Of a stretch of DNA of 64,000 nt, positions 16,747 to 25,411 are shown piece after piece (within the stretch, counting starts at the first letter, position 1; each line of letters starts with the position of its first letter). The notes beneath the pieces were generated by a model. That model was not told where the DNA came from and ran no database searches. It saw only the letters and a program-made list of their open reading frames with translations. Both the position numbers and the translations under genes were made by a program. Source of the DNA: an uncultured Alphaproteobacteria bacterium. GTDB lineage: Bacteria; Pseudomonadota; Alphaproteobacteria; GCA-2731375. The stretch is taken from assembly GCA_951812805.1 (NCBI GenBank), contig CATOSZ010000003.1, positions 1,256,557 to 1,320,556 of the forward strand, given 5' to 3'.

Positions 16747-17703
16747 ATGCGTGTCGTGGTGAGTGGTGGCGCCGGCTTCGTCGGCCTGAATATCGTGGAG
16801 GCGCTGGCCGCCGCGGGGCACGAAGTCGAGGTGCTGGACCGCGCCGCGGCGCCGGCCGCGTTTACCGCAGCCGCAACCTTTCAAAGCCTGGACGTCACCG
16901 ACCAGGCGGCCTTCGCAGGCGCGATCGCCGCCAGCCGGGCCGACGCCCTGGTGCTGGGCGCCGCGATCACCGCGGATGCAGCGCGCGAGCGCGTGGCCCC
17001 CGAGGCCATCGCAGAGGTCAATCTGGTCGCCGCGCTGACCGGCCTGCGCGCGGCGCGGGAGGCCGGCATCGCCCGGGTGGTCTTCCTCTCCTCCGCCAGC
17101 GTCTATGGCGAGAACGCCACGGCGACGCCGTGGCTGGACGAGGTGGCGACGCCGGCGCTCCCCGACAGTCTTTATGCCGCGACCAAGTTCGCGGCCGAAC
17201 GCGCCGCACTCCGCTTTCATGCCGCCCACGGGCTGGATGTCGTGGCGCTGCGCCTCTCCGCCGTGTTCGGACCGTGGGAACGCGATACCGGCGTGCGCGA
17301 CACCTTGAGCCAGATCCACCAGGCGACGGCAGCGGCGCGGGCGGGCGAGGCGGTGGTGATGGACCGCGACGCCCGGCGCGACTGGATCTACGCCCCCGAC
17401 GTCGGCCGCGCCGTAGCCCTGGCCGTCGCGGCACCACCCGCACCCGCACCCCGTCTCTGCAACGTCGGCCCGGGGTTCGAATGGACCGTCGGGCAATGGT
17501 GTGATTCGCTGGCCGCGCGGCTCCCGGACTTCGCCTGGCGGCTCGGCACGCCGGCGACGGTCGCCAACCACGGCAGCGTCGACCGCCATCCCCTGGCGGC
17601 GACGCGAGCGCGCGAGCAGCTCGGCTTCGAGGCGGCCTTCGATCTCGAGGCCGCCTTCACCCATTATCTCGACTGGCTGGACCGCCCCGGCCATGAGTTC
17701 TAG
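16747..17703 (+). CDS. NAD-dependent epimerase/dehydratase family protein
   Basis: 318 residues, extended SDR type. The N-terminal GGAGFVG dinucleotide loop follows the first strand, SSASVYGE carries the catalytic Ser and YAATKFAAE is the YxxxK pair. The ATG at 16747 (MRVVVSGGAG) starts right before the first beta strand, with GGGGA upstream; the longer frame overlaps the amidase promoter. It probably acts on a sugar nucleotide or related diol, but neighbours give no sugar pathway. The MBL gene begins 16 bp downstream. Confidence 0.85.
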   Translation: MRVVVSGGAGFVGLNIVEALAAAGHEVEVLDRAAAPAAFTAAATFQSLDVTDQAAFAGAIAASRADALVLGAAITADAARERVAPEAIAEVNLVAALTGLRAAREAGIARVVFLSSASVYGENATATPWLDEVATPALPDSLYAATKFAAERAALRFHAAHGLDVVALRLSAVFGPWERDTGVRDTLSQIHQATAAARAGEAVVMDRDARRDWIYAPDVGRAVALAVAAPPAPAPRLCNVGPGFEWTVGQWCDSLAARLPDFAWRLGTPATVANHGSVDRHPLAATRAREQLGFEAAFDLEAAFTHYLDWLDRPGHEF

Positions 17704-17719
17704 ACGAGGGAGTGATAAG

Positions 17720-18631
17720 ATGCCCAAACCCTTCCAGGTCGGCGAGGTCAGCGTACAGCGGGTCATCGACATGGAGGGCCCCGAGTTCGCGCCCCATGCC
17801 CTGCTGCCCGACGCGACGCCGGAGGCCCTCGAACCCTATCTCGAGTGGCTCATTCCCCGCTTCATCGATCCCACCAGCGGGCAATTGATCCTGGCGATCC
17901 AGACCTATGTCGTGCGCACCCGCCACCACACCATCCTGATCGACACCTGCGTCGGCGAGGACAAGGAGCGCCACTTCCAGCCCGACTGGAACATGCGCTC
18001 CGGCACCCGGTACCTGGCCGATCTGGCCGCCGCCGGGGTCCGGCCGGAGGAAGTCGACTTCGTCATGTGCAGCCACCTGCATCCCGACCATGTCGGCTGG
18101 AATACCCGCCTGGTGGACGGGCGCTGGGTGCCGACCTTCCCCAACGCGAAATACGTCTTCGCCCGCGAGGAGTGGGAATTCTGGGAGCCGAAGTTCCGCC
18201 GCGACCCGAAGAAGTTCGGCGATGGTGCCGGCCTCGACAGCGTGCTGCCGATCGTCGAGGCGGGCCGCGCCGTCATGGTCGAGGGCGATCACCGGATCGA
18301 CGACCATGTCCACCTGGAGCCGACGCCTGGCCATACGCCCGGCCATGTCGCTATCCGCATCGCTGGGTCAGGGGGCGGATCCGGGGGCGACGAGCGCGCG
18401 GTGATGACCGGCGACCTGATCCACTCGGTCCTGCAATGCCGCCATCCCGAATGGTGTTCCGTCGCCTGCTTCGACAAGGACCGGGCCCGGGCTACCCGCC
18501 GCCGCATCTTGGAGGAGAGCGCCGAGGAAGGCACGCTGATGATGACCGCCCACTTCCCCTCCCCCTCCATCGGCCATGCGGTCCGCGAGGGCGAGGGATT
18601 CCGTTTCGCCTACCGGGAAGGCGAGGGCTGA
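17720..18631 (+). CDS. MBL-fold metallo-hydrolase (lactonase-like)
   Basis: 303 residues. The motif SHLHPDH at 118-124 is the HxHxDH zinc site, TPGHTPGH supplies the next His, and MTGDLIHS holds the bridging Asp with a final MTAHFP His. The layout resembles AttM/AiiA-type lactonases and methyl parathion hydrolase relatives, so quorum-signal or xenobiotic ester hydrolysis is possible but unproven. An AGGGAG ribosome site lies 8 bp before the ATG. It follows the epimerase gene by 16 bp in the same direction. Confidence 0.85.
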   Translation: MPKPFQVGEVSVQRVIDMEGPEFAPHALLPDATPEALEPYLEWLIPRFIDPTSGQLILAIQTYVVRTRHHTILIDTCVGEDKERHFQPDWNMRSGTRYLADLAAAGVRPEEVDFVMCSHLHPDHVGWNTRLVDGRWVPTFPNAKYVFAREEWEFWEPKFRRDPKKFGDGAGLDSVLPIVEAGRAVMVEGDHRIDDHVHLEPTPGHTPGHVAIRIAGSGGGSGGDERAVMTGDLIHSVLQCRHPEWCSVACFDKDRARATRRRILEESAEEGTLMMTAHFPSPSIGHAVREGEGFRFAYREGEG

Positions 18632-18778
18632 GGCAGAACCGTTCGAGCACCGCGGACATGTCGAACGTGCCGAGGCGTGCAAGACCATCGCCAAGAGACG
18701 GAAAGCCATTGTAACCTTCCACGCGCAGACGTTGCCCCGCAGGGGCATTTGGTGAAGCAAGGGGCGGCACAAGACAGG

Positions 18779-19972
18779 ATGTTCAGGAATCACTGCGGAT
18801 TTTTCGAAGTTATCGGGCGGTGGCTCGCCCTTCCGATTCTCGCGATGGCCCTCGCAACGCCGGCGCTCGGCGCCGACACGACGTTCCGGGTCGGCAACTG
18901 GGTCGGCGAGGTGCGGCGCGACGCGCGGGGCGAGTTCGACTTCTGCGCCATCAGCGTGCAGAACCGTGCGGGCGTGTTCCTCACCCTGCAGCAACGCGGC
19001 GGCGACCGTTTCGACCTGGCGCTGTCGAGCCGGCGATGGACCTTGTCGGAGGGGGAGTATATCGGCGCCAAGCTGATCATCGACAACCGGCTGATCGGCG
19101 GCTTCTTTGGACGGGTGTTGAGCCGCGAGATGATGGAGATCAACCTGCACGGGCCGGCGACCCTGCGGCACCGGATCGCCACCGCCAAGCTGCTACGCAT
19201 TCGCCTCGTCGACCAGGAGCACGGCTTCGCCATGACCGATGCCGAGCGCGCCATGGCCTCGCTGAATACCTGCGTCGCGGTCGCCCGGCGGACCACGGCG
19301 CCGGCGTCCCGGGCGGCGGTGCCGCCGCGCCCGCGGGTGACCCCTCCCGTACCGGCGGCGAAGCCCGCGGCGGGCAAGCTGCCGCCGCCGCCCCGCCGCG
19401 CGGCCTCGCCGCCGCCCGCGCCCGCGCCCGCCACATCGGCTGAGCGCAGTGCGTCTCTTCCGGCGGGGGAGCCCTTCGGTGCGGGCAAGCGCTGGACCCT
19501 GCCCGCCGAGCGCGCCGGATGGGAGAGTGCGGTCAGCCGTTTAATGGCGGCGGCCGGCCACGACGACATCATCTTCGTCTCCCGCCGGGTGATGCGGGAA
19601 ACGGCGGGCTTCGATGCCGCCCTCGGCTGGGTCGCCGGCAAAACGCTCGGCTTCATCCGGCCGCTCGCCGACCAGGCGGCGCTCAAGGGCTTCGTCACCG
19701 AGTCGCTCATGCCGTCGATGGACACCCATTGTCCAGGCGCGCTGGCGCCCGGGCCGCTCAGTCGCGCCGACGCGGCCGATATCCTCGTGTTCGAGCAATC
19801 GGCGCGCTGTCGCAATTCGCCCGACCGGCTCGGCGTCCACTCGCTGTTAATGATCCTGCCGGGCGACGAGCCCCATCTCCTCGGTTTCTCCCGGGCCGAT
19901 CGGGGCGAGGCGGCGCGGCCCGAACTCGACCTGCTGCGCAGCCTGGTCACCCGCGGCAAGGCGCCGGGATGA
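18779..19972 (+). CDS. Exported protein of unknown function with a proline-rich linker
   Basis: 397 residues starting with a Sec signal peptide (hydrophobic WLALPILAMALATPALGA, cleavage after about residue 31). The N-terminal domain (FRVGNWVGEVRRD, LTLQQRGGDRFDLAL, GAKLIIDNRLIGG) looks like a beta-rich periplasmic domain. A Pro/Ala-rich linker of about 55 residues (about 185-240) joins it to a C-terminal domain with LMAAAGHDDIIFVSRR and a Cys pair. No family recognised. The start was set at the Met before the signal peptide; the ribosome site is weak. It may be cotranscribed with the next exported protein. Confidence 0.7.
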   Translation: MFRNHCGFFEVIGRWLALPILAMALATPALGADTTFRVGNWVGEVRRDARGEFDFCAISVQNRAGVFLTLQQRGGDRFDLALSSRRWTLSEGEYIGAKLIIDNRLIGGFFGRVLSREMMEINLHGPATLRHRIATAKLLRIRLVDQEHGFAMTDAERAMASLNTCVAVARRTTAPASRAAVPPRPRVTPPVPAAKPAAGKLPPPPRRAASPPPAPAPATSAERSASLPAGEPFGAGKRWTLPAERAGWESAVSRLMAAAGHDDIIFVSRRVMRETAGFDAALGWVAGKTLGFIRPLADQAALKGFVTESLMPSMDTHCPGALAPGPLSRADAADILVFEQSARCRNSPDRLGVHSLLMILPGDEPHLLGFSRADRGEAARPELDLLRSLVTRGKAPG

Positions 19973-20115
19973 ATCGCGCAGGTCGGCGGAGAGGGCTATA
20001 CTCGGCGGCAAGGCGGAAAGGAGCGGCGAGGATCACGGCATGATCGAGCTCGACGGTGAGACGACCGGCACCGCCCCCGGCCTTCGAACGATGGCATGCG
20101 GGACCTTGTAGACAC

Positions 20116-21828
20116 ATGCGCCACCTCGCCATCCTGGTTCTGCTGCTCGCGCTCTTCGCCTCGCCGGCACGCGCCAACTTCTCGCTGGGCCAGAACCTGT
20201 TCGCGGCCGGCGACTATGCAGGCGCACTGCAAGCCTGGCGGCCGCTGGCCGAGGCCGGCGATGTGCGCGCGCAATACAGTCTCGGCGTGATTTACGAGAA
20301 GGGCCTCGGGGTGCCGAGGGACTTGCCCCAGGCGATCGAATGGTATCGCCATGCGGCCGATCACGGTTATGCGCCGGCGATCGCCGCCTTGCGGGCCGCC
20401 AAGCGTCACCTGAAACCGCCCCCCTCGATCACGCCGACGCCGAAGCCCGCCCTCGTGCCCTCGACGCCGCCGCCGGCCGCCGAGGCGGACGAGCGGGAAA
20501 GGATCGAACTCCTGGTGCGTGAGATCATGCGCCAGGCCGACCTGCAGTTTCGCGCCGGCATGCTGGAACACGGCAACGTAAAGGTCGCCCGCACCGGCGC
20601 CGGCCATCTGGCCGAAATCGAAAACGTCGCGATCAGCCGCGGCTCGGGCGGACGGGTGGATGTCGGCACGGTCCGGCTGGCGTTCGTCGCCGACGGTGCG
20701 CGCTATTATCGCATTACCCCCCGCCTGCCCGCGGTCATGCGACTGTACGAGCCGGGCGGCGGCGCACCGAGCGAGCTCAGGATCGGAACGCAGGCCGGCG
20801 CCATCCTCTGGGACCGGGACCTGGAGATCGCCATCGACCTGGACGCGCGCCTCGGCGATGTCGAAGTCGTGGCACCGGACGGGCGACGGGCAGCCCGCTT
20901 CGGCGAGATCGCCATGACGACGGAGCTGGTCGAACGGGCCGGCCGCTGGTCCGGTCCGGTCGGCCTCACGATCCGCGACGTCGCCGCCGGGGCGCCGGAC
21001 GGCGGGGGCTTCAGGCTCGGCGGGATGTCCCTGGTCGCGCGGGTCGAGAACCTGGACATGACGCTCTATGCCCATCTCTCGCGCGGCCTCGGCGCCGATC
21101 AGGCGAGCGCCGAGGGCATGCTGCGAAGCTTCGGTCGCCTGCTCTCGGGCTTTTCGGTGAGTTTCGGCTTCGACGATCTGGCGGCGAGCCCGAGCGGCGG
21201 CCGACCGGCGCGCATGAAACGGCTCGACTACGAGCTGGCGCTTACCGGCATCGACCGGGATCTGGCGTCACTGGCGATGCGCTACGGGCATCGGGGCCTG
21301 GACGGCGAGGCGCCGATCGTACCGCGCCATGTGCCGCGCGAGGCCGGACTTTCGCTGACCCTCGACCGGCTGCCGATCGAGACCGTGGTCAAGGCCGGGC
21401 TCGCGGCGCTGCTGGAGTACTGGTTCTTCGGCGAGGTCGCCTCCGGCAGCGCGGTCTACAACGAGCTTCGTACCGCCCTGACGGCGGCCGGCACGGAGTT
21501 GCGCATCGAGGACGGCGCGCTGACGGCGCCCGACTATCTCGTCCAGCTCGCGGGCATCTTCGCCGCCGATACCCAGGCGCTGTGGGGTATCTCGGGCGAG
21601 GCCGGCCTCACCATCGCCGGCCTGGACGGAATCCTGGCGCGGCTGCGCGACGGCACGGCGGCGCCGAAACCGGGCACGCCGTCGCTCGCCGCCTTGATCC
21701 GCCGCCTCGGCCGCCCCTCGGTCGACGGCAAGGCGATGAGTTACGACATCACCGTGAATCGCGAAGGAAAGATCCTGATCAACGGCGAAAACTCGATCCC
21801 GCTGATCGCCGCCCTGTTCGCACCCTGA
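20116..21828 (+). CDS. Exported Sel1-repeat protein with a large C-terminal DUF945/DUF2125-like region
   Basis: 570 residues. A signal peptide (LAILVLLLALFASPARA) precedes two Sel1-type repeats (FAAGDYAGALQAWRPLAEAG, AQYSLGVIYEKGLGV, AIEWYRHAADHGY), which bind other proteins. After a short Pro-rich link the rest, about 430 residues, is a beta-rich domain with recurring strands such as FGEIAMTTELVERAG and LSLTLDRLPIETVVKAGL, like periplasmic DUF945/DUF2125 proteins. That family link is tentative. The Met at 20116 directly precedes the signal peptide. It converges with the SDR gene, 7 bp between stops. Confidence 0.75.
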   Translation: MRHLAILVLLLALFASPARANFSLGQNLFAAGDYAGALQAWRPLAEAGDVRAQYSLGVIYEKGLGVPRDLPQAIEWYRHAADHGYAPAIAALRAAKRHLKPPPSITPTPKPALVPSTPPPAAEADERERIELLVREIMRQADLQFRAGMLEHGNVKVARTGAGHLAEIENVAISRGSGGRVDVGTVRLAFVADGARYYRITPRLPAVMRLYEPGGGAPSELRIGTQAGAILWDRDLEIAIDLDARLGDVEVVAPDGRRAARFGEIAMTTELVERAGRWSGPVGLTIRDVAAGAPDGGGFRLGGMSLVARVENLDMTLYAHLSRGLGADQASAEGMLRSFGRLLSGFSVSFGFDDLAASPSGGRPARMKRLDYELALTGIDRDLASLAMRYGHRGLDGEAPIVPRHVPREAGLSLTLDRLPIETVVKAGLAALLEYWFFGEVASGSAVYNELRTALTAAGTELRIEDGALTAPDYLVQLAGIFAADTQALWGISGEAGLTIAGLDGILARLRDGTAAPKPGTPSLAALIRRLGRPSVDGKAMSYDITVNREGKILINGENSIPLIAALFAP

Positions 21829-21835
21829 CGCCGTT

Positions 21836-22576
21836 TCAGCCGATCCCGTCGAGCGCGCCCGGCTGATCGCCCGGCACCCACAGGCCATGGCCGGTGAATT
21901 CGGCGCTGGCGAGGCGGATCATCACCTCTGCGATATGGTCCGGCGGCGGCAGGCTATTCGCGTCCTCCCCCGGAAAGGCACGAGCCCGCAGGTGGGTCCG
22001 CGTCGGCCCGGGATTGACCAGATTGACGCGGACCTCGGTCTTCTCGATCTCCCGTGCCCAGGTCGCCACTAGCGCCTCGAGCGCCGCCTTGCTCGCCGAA
22101 TAGCTCGCCCAATAGGGCGGCAGGGCCCGGGTGATGGCGCTGGTCACGAACAGCGCCCGGCCCGCGGCCGAGAGGCGGAGCAGCGGATCGAGCGCGCGGA
22201 TCAGCCGCCAGTTGGCGGTGAGATTGAGGGCGAGGGTGTCGTCCCATTCCTTGGGCTCGATATGACCGGTCGGCGTCAGGTCGCCCAGCATGGCCGCGTT
22301 GCCGACCAACACATCCAGCCGGCCCCAGCGTTCGTAAACGGCGACGGCGAGCTGATCGATGCCGTCGTGCTGGCGAAGATCGAGCGGCACCAACGTCGCC
22401 GCACCGCCGGCGTCCCGGATCTCGTCGTCGATCTCCTCGAGTCCGCCCTCCGTGCGGGCGACCAGGACGACGTGCGCCCCCTCCCGCGCATAGGCCTTGG
22501 CAGTCGCGGCGCCGATGCCGCGGCTGGCGCCGGTGACCAGCGCGATCCGCCCCGCGAGCCGTCCCTCGTCCGACAT
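21836..22576 (-). CDS. Short-chain dehydrogenase/reductase (purF-linked SDR)
   Basis: 246 residues, classical SDR: TGASRGIG cofactor loop, NNAG-equivalent LVGNAAML, catalytic Ser in FVTSAITR and YSASKAALEAL giving YxxxK. The Met at 22576 is directly downstream of the purF stop with a 5 bp gap. In many alphaproteobacteria an SDR follows purF in this same order, so it belongs to the radA-cvpA-purF block, though its substrate is unknown. Confidence 0.85.
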   Translation of the reverse strand: MSDEGRLAGRIALVTGASRGIGAATAKAYAREGAHVVLVARTEGGLEEIDDEIRDAGGAATLVPLDLRQHDGIDQLAVAVYERWGRLDVLVGNAAMLGDLTPTGHIEPKEWDDTLALNLTANWRLIRALDPLLRLSAAGRALFVTSAITRALPPYWASYSASKAALEALVATWAREIEKTEVRVNLVNPGPTRTHLRARAFPGEDANSLPPPDHIAEVMIRLASAEFTGHGLWVPGDQPGALDGIG

Positions 22577-22581
22577 CGCCG

Positions 22582-24081
22582 TCAAGCGCGTTCGGCGAGG
22601 AGGGAAAGCTGGCGCACCGTCTCCCCGCCGTTGCGGTCGATGAGAGGCACCGGATAGTCGCCGGTGAAACAGGCGTCGCAATAGGCTGGCGCACCCTCGT
22701 CGCGAGCCTGGCCGCCGACCGCGCGGTAGAGCCCGTCCATGGTGACGTAGGAAAGGCTGTCGGCGCCGATATAGTCCCGCGTCTCGTCGATCGACAGGCG
22801 GGAGGCGAGCAGCTCCTCGCGGCTCGGGGTGTCGATGCCGTAGAAGCAGGGGTGCATGGTCGGCGGGCTGGCGATCCGCATATGCACCTCCGCCGCGCCG
22901 GCGTCGCGTACCATCTGCACGATCTTGCGGCTGGTGGTGCCGCGGACGATGGAATCGTCGACCAGCACGACCCGCTTGCCGTCGATCTGCGGGCGGTTGA
23001 CGTTGTGCTTCAGCTTCACGCCGAAGTCGCGGATGTTCTGGCTCGGCTCGATGAAGGTGCGTCCGACATAGTGGTTGCGGATGATGCCGAGCTCGAAGGG
23101 GATGGCGGCCTCCGCCGCATAGCCGACCGCCGCCGGCACGCCGGAATCGGGCACGGGGATGACCACGTCCGCGTCGATCCCGCTCTCGCGGGCCAGCTCC
23201 GCGCCGATCCGCTTGCGCGCCTCGTAGACGCCGACGCCCTCGACGTTGCTGTCGGGGCGGGCGAAATAGACGTATTCGAAGATGCAGAAGCGGGTCGGGG
23301 CCGGCGGGAAGGGGGCAAGGCTGCGCACGTCCTCGCCCTCGCAGACGACGATCTCGCCCGGCGCCACGTCGCGCACGAATTCGGCGCCGATGATGTCGAG
23401 GGCGCAGGTCTCGCTGGTCAGGATCGGCGCGCCGTCGAGCCGGCCCAGCACCAGCGGTCTGACACCCATCGGATCGCGCGCGCCGATCAGCATGTTCTCG
23501 GTCAGCGCGACCAGACTATAGGCGCCGGTCAACTGCCGCATGGCGTCGACCAGCCGGTCGAGCAGATCCTGCTGCCGGCTGGTGGCGATCAGGTGGATGA
23601 TCGCCTCGGTGTCCATGGTCGATTGAAAGATGCAGCCCCTGGCCACCAGCTCGCGTTTCAGCATGCTGGAGTTCGTCAGGTTGCCGTTGTGCGCCACCGC
23701 CAGGCCGCCCATCGCGAGTTCGGCGAACAGCGGCTGCACATTGCGCAGCACGGTTTCGCCCGTCGTCGAATAGCGGTTGTGCCCCATGGCGGCCCGGCCG
23801 GGAAGCTTGCCGATGACCTCTTCGGAATTGAAGTTCTCGCCGACGTGGCCGAGGCTCTTGTGGCTGTGGAACTGGCGCCCGTCGTAGGAGACGATGCCCG
23901 CGGCCTCCTGCCCACGATGCTGGAGGGCATGCAGGCCGAGGGCGACCAGCGCCGCGGCGTCGTCCGCACCCAGCACGCCGAAGACGCCGCACTCCTCGTG
24001 GAACTTGTCCGCATCGAAGGGCCGCGTGGTGGCCAGACGACCCGTACCGCCGGAAGCTCCGTTCGGCTCCGCGAAATCCAT
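22582..24081 (-). CDS. purF: Amidophosphoribosyltransferase (first step of purine synthesis)
   Basis: 499 residues. It makes 5-phosphoribosylamine from PRPP and glutamine. A propeptide of about 30 residues ends before the nucleophile in EECGVFGV (C31), which starts the Ntn-type glutaminase domain. The phosphoribosyltransferase domain contains the PRPP loop VVLVDDSIVRGTT near residues 360-372. Cysteines such as those in PTMHPCFYGID suggest the Fe-S-containing B. subtilis-like class, which I infer from pattern only. It is followed by an SDR; upstream lies the antitoxin insertion that separates it from cvpA. Confidence 0.96.
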   Translation of the reverse strand: MDFAEPNGASGGTGRLATTRPFDADKFHEECGVFGVLGADDAAALVALGLHALQHRGQEAAGIVSYDGRQFHSHKSLGHVGENFNSEEVIGKLPGRAAMGHNRYSTTGETVLRNVQPLFAELAMGGLAVAHNGNLTNSSMLKRELVARGCIFQSTMDTEAIIHLIATSRQQDLLDRLVDAMRQLTGAYSLVALTENMLIGARDPMGVRPLVLGRLDGAPILTSETCALDIIGAEFVRDVAPGEIVVCEGEDVRSLAPFPPAPTRFCIFEYVYFARPDSNVEGVGVYEARKRIGAELARESGIDADVVIPVPDSGVPAAVGYAAEAAIPFELGIIRNHYVGRTFIEPSQNIRDFGVKLKHNVNRPQIDGKRVVLVDDSIVRGTTSRKIVQMVRDAGAAEVHMRIASPPTMHPCFYGIDTPSREELLASRLSIDETRDYIGADSLSYVTMDGLYRAVGGQARDEGAPAYCDACFTGDYPVPLIDRNGGETVRQLSLLAERA

Positions 24082-24226
24082 GGCGTCCCGGCCCCCATCC
24101 TGGCGTGCGTGATCTTATATACCGATTCGGCGCGCCGAGTCAGGCGCGAAGTCGCCGGTATGAGTCGATGCTCTCGGAAGTCCAGGCGAACGCAACATTC
24201 GTAGCGAAGCGGCCATATTGACGATT

Positions 24227-24244
24227 GTTATCATTATTGATAAC
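24227..24244. promoter_or_regulatory. Perfect palindrome, likely autoregulatory operator of the antitoxin
   Basis: GTTATCA and TGATAAC form exact 7-base arms around TTAT. The site starts 3 bases after a TTGACG hexamer (24218-24223), so it would overlap the spacer and -10 of a promoter reading toward the antitoxin at 24301. HigA-type antitoxins usually bind such AT-rich dyads in their own promoters. The operator role is inferred from position and symmetry. Confidence 0.6.
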
Positions 24245-24258
24245 AGCGCGCCATAGCA

Positions 24259-24297
24259 TGGACCATCAGTTTCTACGGCGAGAAGGTGAAAAGCTAG
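24259..24297 (+). pseudogene. Possible remnant of a HigB/RelE-type toxin
   Basis: A 12-codon open stretch reads WTISFYGEKVKS then TAG, ending three bases before the antitoxin ATG. Toxins of the HigB/Gp49 group begin with a very similar W-x-V/I-x-[FY] strand followed by a Lys-Val pair, and sit just upstream of their antitoxin. No start codon precedes it in frame, and the rest of the roughly 100-residue toxin is absent. The short length makes this a suggestion only. Confidence 0.35.
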
Positions 24298-24300
24298 ACA

Positions 24301-24603
24301 ATGACCGAGCGACCCACGTTCGAAGACTTCAAAGCCAAGGCTCTTCGCAACCCGGAGGTAAAGGCCGCGTATGACGAGGCTTCGGCCGGATATGCGATGA
24401 AACGGAATATGATCGCGATGCGTACGCCCGCGGGGAAGACCCAGGAGCAAATGGCGGAGCTTCTCGGTACCAAGAGAAGCAATATCTCTCGGCTCGAAAG
24501 CGTCAACAGTGACGTTTCGCCTCGTCTGGTGACGGTCGAGAAGTACGCCCGGGTGCTCGGTTACCGCGTGAAGGTCGAATTTGTGCCGACGCCGGTGAAA
24601 TAG
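24301..24603 (+). CDS. XRE-family HigA-type antitoxin, without a full toxin
   Basis: 100 residues. An N-terminal helical region with PEVKAAYDEASAGYAMKRNMIAMR is followed by a helix-turn-helix (about 48-67, TQEQMAELLGTKRSNISRLE) and a strand YRVKVEFVPT. This is the HigA antitoxin pattern, in which the toxin gene comes first. Here only a possible 12-codon remnant lies upstream. It is on the plus strand between purF and cvpA, both minus, so it interrupts a conserved operon. Base composition around it is lower in GC than its neighbours, which points to transfer. Confidence 0.8.
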   Translation: MTERPTFEDFKAKALRNPEVKAAYDEASAGYAMKRNMIAMRTPAGKTQEQMAELLGTKRSNISRLESVNSDVSPRLVTVEKYARVLGYRVKVEFVPTPVK

Positions 24604-24726
24604 TCCGCCCCTCGGTACCTCGATAATTTCACATCGCATCCGCAGAATATTTTCGAAAAACTTCATGCCCCGCTAGATCAGTAACCGTCGGCGTCCGAAA
24701 CATCGGCCAGGGCGGCATCTGGTTCC

Positions 24727-25404
24727 TTATCCGCCATCCTTCTGCTTGCTCTCGATGAGTTGGTCCAATCCGTCGCGTTTTTCGTCCTCGTAACCCGGCT
24801 CGCCCGGCGACTTCGGTTTCGGCCGGTCGCTGATCGCCTTGGCGGCCTCGCTCTCCATCATTTCACCGGCGGTCTCGCTCGCCTGTTTGATCGTGTCCTG
24901 GGTCTTGGAGAACACCTCGGGCGCGACGGTGGTCAGCAGGCGGGCGCTTTCCGCCACCAGGGGCATGGCGAAAGAGGTGCGGAACCAGTCCGGTCGCTCG
25001 TCCTCGTCCTGGGGCAGGAACTGGATGACGACGAGATAGGCGAGCGCCAGCAGCAAGGCGCCGCGCGCCAGGCCGAAGACGAAGCCGAGCGCCCGATCGA
25101 AGGTGCCGACCTCACTGTCGCGGACCTTGCGGGCGATCGCCGTGGTGATGGCGACCAGGATCAGCAGGGAGACGATGAACAGTCCGACCGCCGTTGCGAT
25201 GTCGGCCAGGATCTCCGGCGCGACGAAGCCGGCGATCATCGGCTGCACGAAATCGAAGCCCTTCACCGTGATCACGGCGGCGGCGATCCAGCACAGGATG
25301 TGCAGCAACTCCTTGACGAAGCCACGCACCAGGGCGATCAGGCCGCTGATCAACAGCACCGCCAGGATGGCGACGTCGGCGTATGTGATGGCACCCGGTT
25401 CCAT
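24727..25404 (-). CDS. cvpA: CvpA family membrane protein
   Basis: 225 residues. Four hydrophobic helices lie in about residues 8-140 (YADVAILAVLLISGLIALVRGFVKELL opens the family), followed by a cytoplasmic charged tail with QSKQKDGG-type end. CvpA is required for colicin V production in E. coli and is linked genetically to purF, whose gene is next downstream apart from the inserted antitoxin. The start is 7 bp downstream of the radA stop, so radA and cvpA are probably cotranscribed. Confidence 0.88.
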   Translation of the reverse strand: MEPGAITYADVAILAVLLISGLIALVRGFVKELLHILCWIAAAVITVKGFDFVQPMIAGFVAPEILADIATAVGLFIVSLLILVAITTAIARKVRDSEVGTFDRALGFVFGLARGALLLALAYLVVIQFLPQDEDERPDWFRTSFAMPLVAESARLLTTVAPEVFSKTQDTIKQASETAGEMMESEAAKAISDRPKPKSPGEPGYEDEKRDGLDQLIESKQKDGG

Positions 25405-25411
25405 GGCCCGA

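Noticed and set aside
22852..24204. A 450-residue plus-strand frame
   Set aside because: Antisense to purF, no recognisable motif.
24115..24666. A 183-residue minus-strand frame over the antitoxin
   Set aside because: Shadow of the antitoxin; no domain and no ribosome site.
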